From Prevotella sp. (GTDB lineage Bacteria > Bacteroidota > Bacteroidia > Bacteroidales > Bacteroidaceae), in contig JAFUUL010000005.1 of assembly GCA_017483805.1 (NCBI GenBank), positions 1 to 50,443 of the forward strand: a stretch of 50,443 nt of DNA, written 5' to 3'. Shown here one piece after another: positions 40,617-49,382 of the stretch (position 1 is its first letter; every line of letters starts with the position of its first letter). The position numbers and the translations under genes were made by a program. The notes under the pieces are model-generated. The model worked only from the letters and a program-made list of their open reading frames with translations. It ran no database searches and was not told the origin of the DNA.

Positions 40617-41033
40617 TTAAAATGGCAATGTGCCATTGTCGGCTGTGGTGTCTGCCGTGGAGGGTGTCGTAGGCTGAGGCACTGAGGCCATGGGATCAAC
40701 GGCAGGCTTTGGGGTAAGCATTTCCATGCTGTCGGCCCAAATCTCCGTGACGTACTGGCGTTGTCCTTGCTTGTTGTCGTAAGACGAATAGCGGATGCGC
40801 CCTTCGATGTAGAGTTTGTCGCCTTTGTGGACATAGCGCTCCACCGTCTCTGCCAGCCGACGCCACATCAGCACGTTGTGCCAGTCGGTATGATCGGGAA
40901 CCTGGGTGCCGTTTTGCAGCGTGTAGCCCTTTTCGGTCGTTGCAAAACGGAAACGGGCCACGGCGACACCTTGGTCTACATATCGCACCTCAGGGGCAGT
41001 GCCCACGTTGCCTATCAGCATTACTTTGTTCAT
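40617..41033 (-). CDS. ssb: single-stranded DNA-binding protein
   Basis: A 138-residue SSB that coats ssDNA during replication and repair. The OB fold (about 1-108) shows MNKVMLIGNVGTAPEVRY, RFRFATTEKGY, WHNVLMWRRLAE and GDKLYIEGRIRYSSY. A Pro/Thr-rich linker leads to the partner-binding tip NGTLPF, which keeps the final hydrophobic PF but lacks the usual run of Asp. The start overlaps the stop of the upstream gene (ATGA). Confidence 0.95.
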   Translation of the reverse strand: MNKVMLIGNVGTAPEVRYVDQGVAVARFRFATTEKGYTLQNGTQVPDHTDWHNVLMWRRLAETVERYVHKGDKLYIEGRIRYSSYDNKQGQRQYVTEIWADSMEMLTPKPAVDPMASVPQPTTPSTADTTADNGTLPF

Positions 41034-41575
41034 TTGGCCTTACCTAAATAGACAAACTTGAAGTTCTTGCCCTTTGCCGAAGGGAACTGGCTGCGCTCGT
41101 CCACACGCTGACGCAGATGGTCGATGATGCGGTTGTAACAGTCGATGCCCGACATGGCCTTCACCTGGGCCACAAACCGTGTGTCGCGATACTGGAACTT
41201 GCCAGTGCCGGGCACCAGCAGCACGCGCTTGAAGTCGACAGTACCCTCATACCAGCCCTCACACTCCTCGTTGAGTTTCATCACGGCGGGGGCTGCAGAG
41301 CGCTCTTTCGACTGGGCCTCGGCACCAGAGCGCAAGGCGCGCTTCTCCTTGAAGTCGGTCATGGTGGCCGCCTCGGTCTTTATAATAATAAAGTACACGC
41401 GTGGGCGAACCTTATATCTCTTGGGGTAGAACACATCGCTGGCGGCATAATCGCGTATGTCGGCCTCCAGCACGGGATTCATACCAATTTCCTCAATTCC
41501 TTTTAAGAAATCAATGGCTTCGTCAACACTTTGTACAAGTGTCTCACTGTCAAAATACCTCAAATATAGATTCAT
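41030..41575 (-). CDS. conserved-type protein of unknown function, upstream of ssb
   Basis: A 181-residue cytoplasmic protein, rich in charged residues. The start MNLYLRYFDSETLVQSVDEAIDFL is a distinctive N-terminus, and YFIIIKTEAATMTDF, VPGTGKFQYRDTRFVAQVKAMSG and a basic C-terminus follow. I believe it belongs to a Bacteroidales family without known function; translational coupling to ssb (4-base overlap) hints at a DNA- or RNA-related job. ATG 41575 is chosen because the longer frame runs into tRNA-Gly. No promoter box lies in the 33 bases between that tRNA and the start, so it may be read from the tRNA promoter. Confidence 0.75.
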   Translation of the reverse strand: MNLYLRYFDSETLVQSVDEAIDFLKGIEEIGMNPVLEADIRDYAASDVFYPKRYKVRPRVYFIIIKTEAATMTDFKEKRALRSGAEAQSKERSAAPAVMKLNEECEGWYEGTVDFKRVLLVPGTGKFQYRDTRFVAQVKAMSGIDCYNRIIDHLRQRVDERSQFPSAKGKNFKFVYLGKAK

Positions 41576-41608
41576 GATAGAGAATGTTTTCCTAAAAATC
41601 AAAAAAAG

Positions 41609-41681
41609 AGCGGAAAACGGGACTCGGACCCGCGACCCCAACCTTGGCAAGGTTGTGCTCTACCAACTGAGCTATTTCCGC
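41609..41681 (-). tRNA. tRNA-Gly (anticodon GCC), copy 2
   Basis: Acceptor GCGGAAA/TTTCCGC, D stem GCTC/GAGC, anticodon stem CAACC/GGTTG around TTGCCAA (anticodon GCC), T arm GCGGG-TCCGAGT-CCCGT. CCA is not encoded; a T run follows. The sequence is identical to the copy at 41962-42034. Confidence 0.95.
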
Positions 41682-41709
41682 GATTCTTATGCGTGTTGGA
41701 GATACAAAA

Positions 41710-41796
41710 TGGTGAAGAGGAGGAGACTCGAACTCCCACGTCGCAATTGACACTACCCCCTCAAAGTAGCGCGTCTACCAATTCCGCCACCTCTCC
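41710..41796 (-). tRNA. tRNA-Leu (anticodon GAG)
   Basis: Class II tRNA with long variable arm. Acceptor GGAGAGG/CCTCTTC, anticodon stem CTACT/GGTAG around TTGAGGG (anticodon GAG), T arm GGGAG-TTCGAGT-CTCCT. The 3' CCA is encoded. Confidence 0.93.
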
Positions 41797-41832
41797 AACA
41801 TGTTACTTTGTTTACACATTGATCAAAAAGAG

Positions 41833-41914
41833 TGCCCAGAACAGGACTCGAACCTGCACGCCTCGCGGCACACGCACCTGAAACGTGCGCGTCTACCAAT
41901 TCCGCCACCTGGGC
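41833..41914 (-). tRNA. tRNA-Leu (anticodon CAG)
   Basis: Class II tRNA with long variable arm. Acceptor GCCCAGG/TCTGGGC, anticodon stem CACGT/GCGTG around TTCAGGT (anticodon CAG), T arm GCAGG-TTCGAGT-CCTGT. CCA is not encoded. Confidence 0.93.
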
Positions 41915-41961
41915 ATTTACGATTAAGGCCTTCCTTAATCTCTCTTTTTGTTCAATCTGTG

Positions 41962-42034
41962 AGCGGAAAACGGGACTCGGACCCGCGACCCCAACCTTGG
42001 CAAGGTTGTGCTCTACCAACTGAGCTATTTCCGC
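41962..42034 (-). tRNA. tRNA-Gly (anticodon GCC), copy 1
   Basis: First tRNA after the promoter. Same 73-base sequence and fold as the copy at 41609-41681, with anticodon GCC and no encoded CCA. Confidence 0.95.
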
Positions 42035-42065
42035 CTTTTCGGTGCATCTCTCTCGATTGCGGATG

Positions 42066-42096
42066 CAAAGGTACTACTTTTTTCCGAACTGCCAAA
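42066..42096 (-). promoter_or_regulatory. promoter of tRNA Gly-Leu-Leu-Gly unit
   Basis: -7 TACCTTTG (42066-42073) and -33 TTTG (42093-42096) with a 19-base spacer on the minus strand. It may also drive the downstream unknown gene, ssb and gldE. Confidence 0.75.
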
Positions 42097-42114
42097 ACTT
42101 TTTGCCATTTTTTT

Positions 42115-42162
42115 TCAAAAAAAAGAGAAAAGGAGGCTCTAACGCACCGAAAGAGCCCCCTT
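42115..42162 (-). terminator. terminator of hydrolase operon
   Basis: On the minus strand, an imperfect stem around AGAGCC (42152-42157) / GGCTCT (42135-42140) is flanked by further G/C bases and followed by CTTTTCTCTTTTTTTT. Confidence 0.7.
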
Positions 42163-42185
42163 TTTGGGTTAAAAACGCATCTTTA

Positions 42186-44876
42186 TTATGGTTTTAGCAG
42201 CACTTTCTTGCCGTCGATGATGTTGACGCCGGCCTGGGGAGCATCGAGCCGCTTGCCGTCCATTCCGTAGATGGTCGATGCCTTCTGCGTCTCGGCCTGA
42301 GTTGACTGGATGCCACTGAACGTATTGCTCATCACGCCCTTCACCTCGTCGGCTGTCAGTGCGAAGTTGTAGATGCGCACATCATCGAGTTGGCCTGCGA
42401 AGTAGGGGTCGGAAGCGAACATACTCCGTCCCAGGTAGTTCAAGACGGGGTGAATGTCGCACGGCTTGATGGTGATGCCCGTACTGCTGCCCACGAGTTC
42501 GCCGTCCTGATAGATGCACACGCTGCCGTCGCCAATCGTCACGGCCACATGCTTCCACTGGGAGGTGGGCAACTTGGCCTTGCAGTCCACCGTCTGCTCG
42601 CTGCCGCCATTCTTGATGGCAAAGCGCATCACGGAGGTATAACTGTTGTTCGGCGTCAGGAACATATAGTGTTCTGTATCGTGGCCAAAGTCAAACAGGC
42701 GCTGCCAGGCGGCCACTGATGTGGACTTGACCCACATGGCGACGGTCAGTGCTTCGCTGTTGGCTACCTCGTATGGCAACTGCACGTATCGGTTGGTCAT
42801 CGTGATGGCCTTGCCCTGCGAGTCGTGACCGTCCGTATAGTTAGCCGTTGACGAGCAGACGGCATCCATCATGTTGGCAGTCTCGTCGTTCAGGTTGCCA
42901 TCCATCAGCCACTGTGCCACCAGGGCCCGATGGCCTGTGGGCGTGGCTTGAACCGTCTCTGTACACTCCGACTGGTTCTCCGACTTGTCGATGGCCTTCA
43001 CCTTATATATATATGTATGGCCCTGCGTGCAGTTGTTGTCCACGAAGTGGTTCACCTTCACCTTGCGGGCGATGGTGTTCCAGAGGTCCGTTCCCTGTTC
43101 TGCACGTACCACCATATAGCCGTCGAGGTCTGCCTCCGTGTTGGCGTTCCACTCCAGTTTGACTGAGGCTGCCTCGGCCGTAGCGGTGAGCCCCTGCGGC
43201 ATAGCGGGAGCCGTAGTGTCGAAGGTCACGTCGACGGGCAGCAGTCGCCACATCTGACGTTTGCGTATTTCGTTATTCGTGGAGAGACTGCTTTGCCGTG
43301 CATCAGCATTCGACGACGGGTTCGAGGCCGTCAGGTAGAGCGCACTTTCGCGGTTGCGGATGTAGTAGTAGCCGTTGCCGGCATACTCCAGATACCACTG
43401 CTCATTGCTCGATGGCGCATCCTGTGTCCAGGCGATGATGCTGGCATTTGTGGAAGTGGAGTAGTCCCTGACGTTGGGGCGGATCTTCCGATTGTCGGAT
43501 GCTTCGAAGTCGTAGAAACTGATGTCGCCGCCTGTCCTCTGGGTTGCGGGGTGAATCTCCCATTTCTTCTTGGCGTCCGCCGTGTAGGGACGGATGAGTA
43601 TGTTGTTGCCGCTGGCCGTATACGTCAGCACGCCGCCGCTGACATTGACCACCTGATAGACGCCGTCGATCACAGCGGGCTGCACATCCTCGCCCCAGGT
43701 GACGTCCACCACGCGCTCCACGTTGGTCTGTCCGTTCTGATAGCCGGTGCCTCCCTTCAGCGTCAGGGAGTATTCGCGCAGGGGGCCGTGACCGTCGAAG
43801 TAGACGTCGCGGTCTACCGACACTACCTGATAGGAAGTGGTCAGGGCCTGACGCTCAGACGATCCGAAGAAAGCCTTCACCCGACCGTCGTCATGACGAT
43901 AGACGCTGCCTGCCGTCCAGTTGTTGCGATGTTCGGCATAGGCCAGACGCTCGCCATGACGGCTGATGTCGCAGAACTCGCCGCGGGCACGGCTGTCGAA
44001 GCCCCACCAGATGCCAACGGTCATGCCATACTCCAGACCGATCATCGCCTCACCCACATTGTGCATCTCGTCAGCATAGCCCACCTTGCCGTCCTTCTGC
44101 AACTGCTGGAAGAAATTGGCAAAGTTGTCGAACGAACCTGCCAACTGGTGGGTGTTTCCCCAGTCGTAGTAGGCCTTGCCTGAGGTGTACCACTCCAGGG
44201 CTTTGTCGTTGTTGAGCGTGTTGCCGCCTACAATGGGAATGTCGGCCATTCGCGGATACTTCTCTTTCAGGATCTTGGCCACCTGCCACTGCTTCTGCAC
44301 AGTGGCACCTTCCTCCACGGTCCAGTAGTCGGGCTCGTTGAATGGTGACACGCCGGCGATGGGGTGCTTCGTGTTGGCTTGCATCCAGTGCACGTGGCTG
44401 TTGATCATTGCGGCCCAGTGGTCTACGTCGGCGCTCTTGTTCTTCACAAAGTACGTGTCGGCCCCAGCCTCCTGGTCAGCCGTAAACGTGAGGGGTAGGG
44501 TGGCGCTGATTTTATTGAAGAGCGTGGCGCGGTTCCCCATGTAGTTCACGTCGGCGGCATCTAGTATTGAGTCGTTGGTCAGGGCTTTGGTGAACCTGTA
44601 GGCCGTTCGGCCGATGCCGATGTTCTCCTTGCCCATGTGGTTGATGCCTTTCATGATGTTCTGCTCGCCGCCACTTTCATACCAAGCCAGGTCGAGGCCC
44701 CACGTTGGCGTGAAGCGCTTGCCCTCGGATGCAAACGTGAATGACATATTGACGTCGGTCTTGGCGTAGGCCGGCAGGTAGTTGCTCGACGATGCTCTCA
44801 CGTCGTCTTGTGCCAAGGCATTGACGGTACCAAGGGTGGCTACGGCCAGAATCCAAATCTTCTTACAAGTTTTCAT
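42186..44876 (-). CDS. secreted multidomain glycoside hydrolase (clan GH-A-like)
   Basis: An 896-residue exported protein: signal peptide (MKTCKKIWILAVATLGTVNALA), then a catalytic-like domain (about 25-390) with a probable acid/base Glu in GVSPFNEPDYW (about 180-190) and a probable nucleophile Glu in YADEMHNVGEAMIG. This fits clan GH-A; the exact GH family is not clear to me. It is followed by a ricin-B-type lectin region (about 405-530), a fibronectin III domain (about 550-645), a LamG-like domain (about 650-840) and a C-terminal tail IYGMDGKRLDAPQAGVNII, which resembles Bacteroidetes C-terminal sorting domains. It follows the 1225-residue hydrolase by 7 bases in one operon. The target glycan is unknown. 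Confidence 0.75.
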   Translation of the reverse strand: MKTCKKIWILAVATLGTVNALAQDDVRASSSNYLPAYAKTDVNMSFTFASEGKRFTPTWGLDLAWYESGGEQNIMKGINHMGKENIGIGRTAYRFTKALTNDSILDAADVNYMGNRATLFNKISATLPLTFTADQEAGADTYFVKNKSADVDHWAAMINSHVHWMQANTKHPIAGVSPFNEPDYWTVEEGATVQKQWQVAKILKEKYPRMADIPIVGGNTLNNDKALEWYTSGKAYYDWGNTHQLAGSFDNFANFFQQLQKDGKVGYADEMHNVGEAMIGLEYGMTVGIWWGFDSRARGEFCDISRHGERLAYAEHRNNWTAGSVYRHDDGRVKAFFGSSERQALTTSYQVVSVDRDVYFDGHGPLREYSLTLKGGTGYQNGQTNVERVVDVTWGEDVQPAVIDGVYQVVNVSGGVLTYTASGNNILIRPYTADAKKKWEIHPATQRTGGDISFYDFEASDNRKIRPNVRDYSTSTNASIIAWTQDAPSSNEQWYLEYAGNGYYYIRNRESALYLTASNPSSNADARQSSLSTNNEIRKRQMWRLLPVDVTFDTTAPAMPQGLTATAEAASVKLEWNANTEADLDGYMVVRAEQGTDLWNTIARKVKVNHFVDNNCTQGHTYIYKVKAIDKSENQSECTETVQATPTGHRALVAQWLMDGNLNDETANMMDAVCSSTANYTDGHDSQGKAITMTNRYVQLPYEVANSEALTVAMWVKSTSVAAWQRLFDFGHDTEHYMFLTPNNSYTSVMRFAIKNGGSEQTVDCKAKLPTSQWKHVAVTIGDGSVCIYQDGELVGSSTGITIKPCDIHPVLNYLGRSMFASDPYFAGQLDDVRIYNFALTADEVKGVMSNTFSGIQSTQAETQKASTIYGMDGKRLDAPQAGVNIIDGKKVLLKP

Positions 44877-44883
44877 ACGTGTA

Positions 44884-47800
44884 TCATTTTACTACAGTCT
44901 TATAGACACGGCCTTTGGCCACCTTAATATATAGTCCCTGCTTGAGCGAAGAGTCGTCTTCGCCCACGTAGCGTCCGTCAATGGTGTAGACGCCGTCGAT
45001 GGTCATCGTCCTGTGCTCGGGAATGCCGATGCCCAGTGCCACGTTCTTCGCCTTGTCCTCTTCGGTGATGCCGACGATGGGCAGGGTGGGGCCGTCCCAG
45101 TTGTCGTAGAGCGTGAAGCCCTTGTTGCCGCTGTCAGTGAAGGGGCGGATAGTGCCTGTATAGCGTCCGATGACGGGGCGGTTGTCTGAGGCCACCTTCT
45201 CCCAGGTACCGTTGGTCAGCACGAATGCGTTGGCCTGAGCCCTCAGCGTCAGGTTGCCCTTCAGAAATCCGCGCAGGTTGCCGGTGCCGTCGATGGCGCT
45301 TGTCGCGGCGTCTCCATATTCGTAGAAGACGGCATCGGCCACTTCAGAGTAGAAGACGCAGGGCTCGCCTGCCTTGGTCTCTGTGATCTCCTCGAGGCAG
45401 ACCTTCGTGTAGTCGCTGCTCAGACCGGCTATCTGATAGAGTTTCACGCCAGCGCAAGGCTGCATCTTGTAGGGCAGGCAGATGACGCCCCACTGGTTGG
45501 GCTCCACCGTCTTCAGGAAAACGGGGTGGTACTTCAATGCAAAGTCAGTGGCGCACCACCATCCCTCGCGGTTGTCGTAGGCTGAAGTGGTACTGCCAAA
45601 TGCTCGATAAAGGCCGTCCGTAGCCCCCTTCTTGGAGCCAACGAAGCCTATCGTGACTGCACCGCTCTCTTCCACATAGACGGGAGTCGTGGTCAGCGTC
45701 TGCCAGGCATTGTCAACGGGCAGATCCATATAGTCGGATGTCAGGGTTGGCGTCTCTGCCGTCTGCTCGCCCACCTTCAGGTAGCCGTGCTGGTCGCTCA
45801 GACAGAAATGCTGTGTGGTAGCCTTGCACTGCAGGGCGTAGATGCCGGCCTCCAGAGTGTTGTTGCTCACCGTCTGTCGGATTTCCATCGTTGCCGTAGG
45901 ATTGTCCTTGGCCGAGAGGCTCCACCAGGCATTCCAGCACGTCTGGCCCAGAACGGTGTTGGTGCGTTGGTCGCCTTCCTTATAGGTTCCCACCTTCGTC
46001 TCCCAGCCATTGGCCGAACCGGCAAAGGCTGGCGACTGAGGCTGTACGGCAGCATCATTAAAGTCCAGATACTTGTTCAGCATGGCCTTCAGTTCGTCCA
46101 CGGTCTTGACAACTTCCGATAGCGAGCCTGCTGAAGAGAGCGAGGTGCGCAGGGCCACCATCTGGTCGTAGTTGGCACACTTCAACTCCTTGATGGCATC
46201 CAGCACCCTGCCTATCGAGTCGGCCACCTGCATGGCCTGCGTGGCCTGCTTGTGGTTCTCGATGGCCTTTTCGGCGCCAAACGCATTGGTGGCTGAGGCT
46301 ATCTCGGCATTCAGCAGTTGGTTCAGGGCTGCATACTGGCTGTAGTAGGCCGTCTGGGCCTCTGCCTTCTTCTTGGCCCAGGCCAGTCCGTCGGCATTGG
46401 CTTCCTGTTGTGTGTCGAAGAGTTGGCGCAGTTCCACCTTGTCCAGTCCCACTTTGCCCCCCAGCCATCTGTAGGACAGCATCAGTTTCTCATAGGTGCC
46501 GGCGTTGAACGTCGCCTTCTGGCACTCGAGGGCCGTCGTGTTCGTCATCGACGCTATCACGCTGCTTTCCTCGCTTCCGTCCTTGGTGAGGCTCACCTTC
46601 TGATACATTCCGCCATTCCTGATGGCATTGCTGAAGAAGTAGTCCTTGTTCTGCTCGACGGCAAAGATGGTGCGGATAGAAGCCTCGCCGTTGTTGGCCT
46701 CGCTGCCATGAGCCTGCAGATAGGTGCCGCCACCATATCCGCCGTCGTTCACCACCTGAAACAGCGGCTGGCTGAGCGTGGTGCCCTTGCCGTTGTTCCA
46801 GCCATCAAAGCCGTAGTCGAAGTCGCCGTTCAGTATCTGGTTGCCGCCGGCATACATGGTCTTCTCGCCCACCTGAACGGCATCGCCCGTCTCCACCAGG
46901 TCGCTGGAGAAATATTCTTTGCCGTTGACGTAGGCGACGTGCAGCCTGTATTTGGCATCGGCGTCGTCAGAGTCCACCACATAGGTGTAGTCGGCAGCCG
47001 TCTCCTTCTGGTCGATCACGGCCAGCGTCTCCCAGGCTCCAGACTCGCTTTTCTTCTGAATCTCCATCAACTGGTTCAACTCGCCATTGGCATCGTGCCA
47101 CTTGAAGGTCGTCTTGCCGTCGGCAATGGTCACCGTATAATTCGAGGGGGCATAGACGCGGGGCGTCGTCGGCACATAGTCGTACTTGCCGTTATAGCCC
47201 ACGCCTGAATTGATGGAGGCATAGTACGTACCGGCCTCCGTCAGTGTGCCGTCCTTGTATATCTTCGACGGATCACGCTCGCTGTTCCAATAGTAGTAGC
47301 GCTCCACGTATGCCTTGCTGTTCAGGTTCGGACAGATGCGCTTCAGCGTTGCTGCGTTTTGAGCCTCAGTCACGCCGTTGGCAAAGGCACCATTGCTGTT
47401 CCACGAGGCCCCCCACACCCATTCTGAGATCCAGATGGGGCGGTTGACGGCGTTCACCCAGTTCTCCAGATTGTTGAAGTTGCTTTCAGGCCAATAGCAG
47501 TGCATGTCGAGAATGTCACATCGCCAGCCGCGTGCATCGATAGAGTCGAAGAACTCCTTCAGGAAACCAGTTCCGTTCCAGTAGTCACTGCCGTCCCACG
47601 ACGAAGGCGAGCACAGTCGCATACCTGTAGCCATCAGGTTCTCCCAGTTGTTCAGGATAGTGGTCAGGTCCTGCGGGTGGTCGTCAGAAGCATTGCGCGG
47701 CTCGTTGTTGGTCTTCAGGTGGGGTGAATAGGTCACGCCGCCGCAGGCTGCTGCCGACGGCCAGTCTTCGTAGATGTGATGCGGCACACACTCGGCATCG

Positions 47801-48561
47801 GGCAACCGGCTTTCGCCGAGTCCGAACGAATAGCACGATGTGACGTTCAGGGCCGACACTGCCTCAGAGCGCGTGTCGTTGGCCAAGGCCGCCTTGCCCG
47901 TATCGTACCACTTAAATACGCGATACGACGTGATGCGCTCATCGAGGATGGCGGGCAGCGTGCCTACCTCCAGGTCCTTGTCGGCCGCTATGAAGCAACG
48001 GCTGTAGCCGCGTCCGTTGGCCCGCAGCGAGAAGGTGACCATATAGCCGCGCTTCAGTTTGAACGAGCGGATGCGGTTGTTCAGTTTCTTGTCCGTCAGC
48101 GTGTTCATGAATCCGCCAGAGTTCTCCAGTCCGAAGTCGTTGCACGACTCCCCCTCGAAGTTCTGACCGGCATAGACGGTCAGGGGCTTGAAGTTGTCGC
48201 CGCCGGCGTAGGGCAAGATGATGCAGCCGCGGTTGTAGAGTTTCACCTGGCAGTTGGAGTTGTTCACGGCCTTCGCGCCGTTGATCTGCACGTGGTCGGC
48301 CAGCAGTTTGATGGCTGCCGACGGCTTCACCTGGTTGAGGATGAGCACGGCATGGTCGGTATTGGCGATGTTCACGATGCCTTCATCCCCAAAAGGATTG
48401 GCAGAAGCGACGATATAGTCCACGTCCTTCTCAATCGTCACCAGGCTCTCCACGGTAGCGACCGTCGTCTTGGTGTTGGCGGCAAAGGCCTTGCCCACCA
48501 GGGCAGCCAACAGCACACACACGATGGACAGTCGCGCAGCAATAGTGTCAGTCTTAATCAT
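44884..48561 (-). CDS. secreted multidomain hydrolase with Glyco_hydro_cc (GH128-like) core
   Basis: A 1225-residue exported protein, first gene of the operon. A signal peptide (about 1-28, ending KAFAA) is followed by an N-terminal beta-type domain (about 30-215). A catalytic-like region (about 220-420) contains THLKTNNEPRN-type sequence (HLKTNNEPRN is seen) with a likely acid/base Glu, LDMHCYWPE, and RPIWISEWVWG with a likely nucleophile Glu; this pattern fits the glycosyl hydrolase catalytic-core family that includes GH128 beta-1,3-glucanases. A fibronectin-like module, two carbohydrate-binding-like modules (GDFDYGFDGWNNG and near 870-1010) joined by a helical spacer, and a C-terminal IDGRYVGEDDS sorting-type tail follow. 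The family is an inference from motifs. Confidence 0.7.
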   Translation of the reverse strand: MIKTDTIAARLSIVCVLLAALVGKAFAANTKTTVATVESLVTIEKDVDYIVASANPFGDEGIVNIANTDHAVLILNQVKPSAAIKLLADHVQINGAKAVNNSNCQVKLYNRGCIILPYAGGDNFKPLTVYAGQNFEGESCNDFGLENSGGFMNTLTDKKLNNRIRSFKLKRGYMVTFSLRANGRGYSRCFIAADKDLEVGTLPAILDERITSYRVFKWYDTGKAALANDTRSEAVSALNVTSCYSFGLGESRLPDAECVPHHIYEDWPSAAACGGVTYSPHLKTNNEPRNASDDHPQDLTTILNNWENLMATGMRLCSPSSWDGSDYWNGTGFLKEFFDSIDARGWRCDILDMHCYWPESNFNNLENWVNAVNRPIWISEWVWGASWNSNGAFANGVTEAQNAATLKRICPNLNSKAYVERYYYWNSERDPSKIYKDGTLTEAGTYYASINSGVGYNGKYDYVPTTPRVYAPSNYTVTIADGKTTFKWHDANGELNQLMEIQKKSESGAWETLAVIDQKETAADYTYVVDSDDADAKYRLHVAYVNGKEYFSSDLVETGDAVQVGEKTMYAGGNQILNGDFDYGFDGWNNGKGTTLSQPLFQVVNDGGYGGGTYLQAHGSEANNGEASIRTIFAVEQNKDYFFSNAIRNGGMYQKVSLTKDGSEESSVIASMTNTTALECQKATFNAGTYEKLMLSYRWLGGKVGLDKVELRQLFDTQQEANADGLAWAKKKAEAQTAYYSQYAALNQLLNAEIASATNAFGAEKAIENHKQATQAMQVADSIGRVLDAIKELKCANYDQMVALRTSLSSAGSLSEVVKTVDELKAMLNKYLDFNDAAVQPQSPAFAGSANGWETKVGTYKEGDQRTNTVLGQTCWNAWWSLSAKDNPTATMEIRQTVSNNTLEAGIYALQCKATTQHFCLSDQHGYLKVGEQTAETPTLTSDYMDLPVDNAWQTLTTTPVYVEESGAVTIGFVGSKKGATDGLYRAFGSTTSAYDNREGWWCATDFALKYHPVFLKTVEPNQWGVICLPYKMQPCAGVKLYQIAGLSSDYTKVCLEEITETKAGEPCVFYSEVADAVFYEYGDAATSAIDGTGNLRGFLKGNLTLRAQANAFVLTNGTWEKVASDNRPVIGRYTGTIRPFTDSGNKGFTLYDNWDGPTLPIVGITEEDKAKNVALGIGIPEHRTMTIDGVYTIDGRYVGEDDSSLKQGLYIKVAKGRVYKTVVK

Positions 48562-48604
48562 TCCTATAATCTTAAGTTAGTATTCAGGTTATATGTATTG
48601 GGTG

Positions 48605-48612
48605 CAAAGTTA
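48605..48612 (-). promoter_or_regulatory. -7 box of hydrolase operon
   Basis: TAACTTTG followed by CACC on the minus strand, about 45 bases before the start codon. Confidence 0.7.
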
Positions 48613-48700
48613 ATAGAAAAAGGTCAGACTGCAAAATAAAATCATCAGTTTTTATCTTGCAGCCTTCCAATTTCCGCTTGTTCTTTGACAGCCGTCGCCG

Positions 48701-49330
48701 CTATATGCCCAGCAGCGTCCGCAGGGTGCCCGTCCAGTCTTCATTGTTCTGTGGGCAGAGGGTCTGTATGCCCAGTGCCTGTGCCGCCTCCACATTGTGT
48801 CGGCTGTCGTCAATGAAGAGCGTCTCGTCGGCCGAGGCATGCTGTCCCTCGAGCATCATGCGGAAAATCTCCTCAGAGGGCTTCATCGCCTTGCACTCAT
48901 AACTCAGGTAGAGCCTGTCGAAGTAGTCGTCGATGGCGTGGCCCTGTCCGTCGAAGTCACTACTGTGGGCCCATCGCATCATGAATGGGTTGGTGTTCGA
49001 CAGCAGGCACACCTGATACCCCTTGCCGCGCAACTCGTTGAGCATCTGCAGGTTCCGCTGCGGCACCGACTCCACGTAGCCGTGCCACGCATAGTAGCAG
49101 TCGTCCAGCGTCAGTGGCTTGCCCGTCAGTTCGCACAATCCTTGGCGGAACGCCTCTTCCGTAATCTTGCCTGCCTCCAGGTCGCCGAAGATGCCGTGCT
49201 GGCAGAAGGCATCCAGATGCCGGCGCGCATCCTTCAGCCCAATCTCCTCAAACCGCCTGACGGCATTTTCATAACTCAGCGCCAGCACGACCCCTCCCAG
49301 GTCGAAGGCAATATTCTTGATAAATGTCAT
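48701..49330 (-). CDS. HAD-superfamily phosphatase
   Basis: A 209-residue cytoplasmic HAD subfamily IA hydrolase. Motif I is FDLGGVVLAL with nucleophile D10; the usual second Asp is replaced by Gly, as in YihX-type sugar-phosphate phosphatases. Motif II is LLSNTNPF (about 113-120), motif III Lys lies in CKAMKPSEEIF, and motif IV is LFIDDSRHNVEAA. An alpha-helical cap lies between about 20 and 90. The likely substrate class is sugar phosphate, from family knowledge. It has its own promoter and lies upstream of the hydrolase operon on the same strand. Confidence 0.88.
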   Translation of the reverse strand: MTFIKNIAFDLGGVVLALSYENAVRRFEEIGLKDARRHLDAFCQHGIFGDLEAGKITEEAFRQGLCELTGKPLTLDDCYYAWHGYVESVPQRNLQMLNELRGKGYQVCLLSNTNPFMMRWAHSSDFDGQGHAIDDYFDRLYLSYECKAMKPSEEIFRMMLEGQHASADETLFIDDSRHNVEAAQALGIQTLCPQNNEDWTGTLRTLLGI

Positions 49331-49340
49331 ATTCTAACTG

Positions 49341-49348
49341 CAAAGATA
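49341..49348 (-). promoter_or_regulatory. -7 box of HAD gene
   Basis: TATCTTTG followed by CA on the minus strand, about 10 bases before the start codon. Confidence 0.7.
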
Positions 49349-49382
49349 CGAAATAAGATTGAGTTCTCCAAAAATATTTGCC

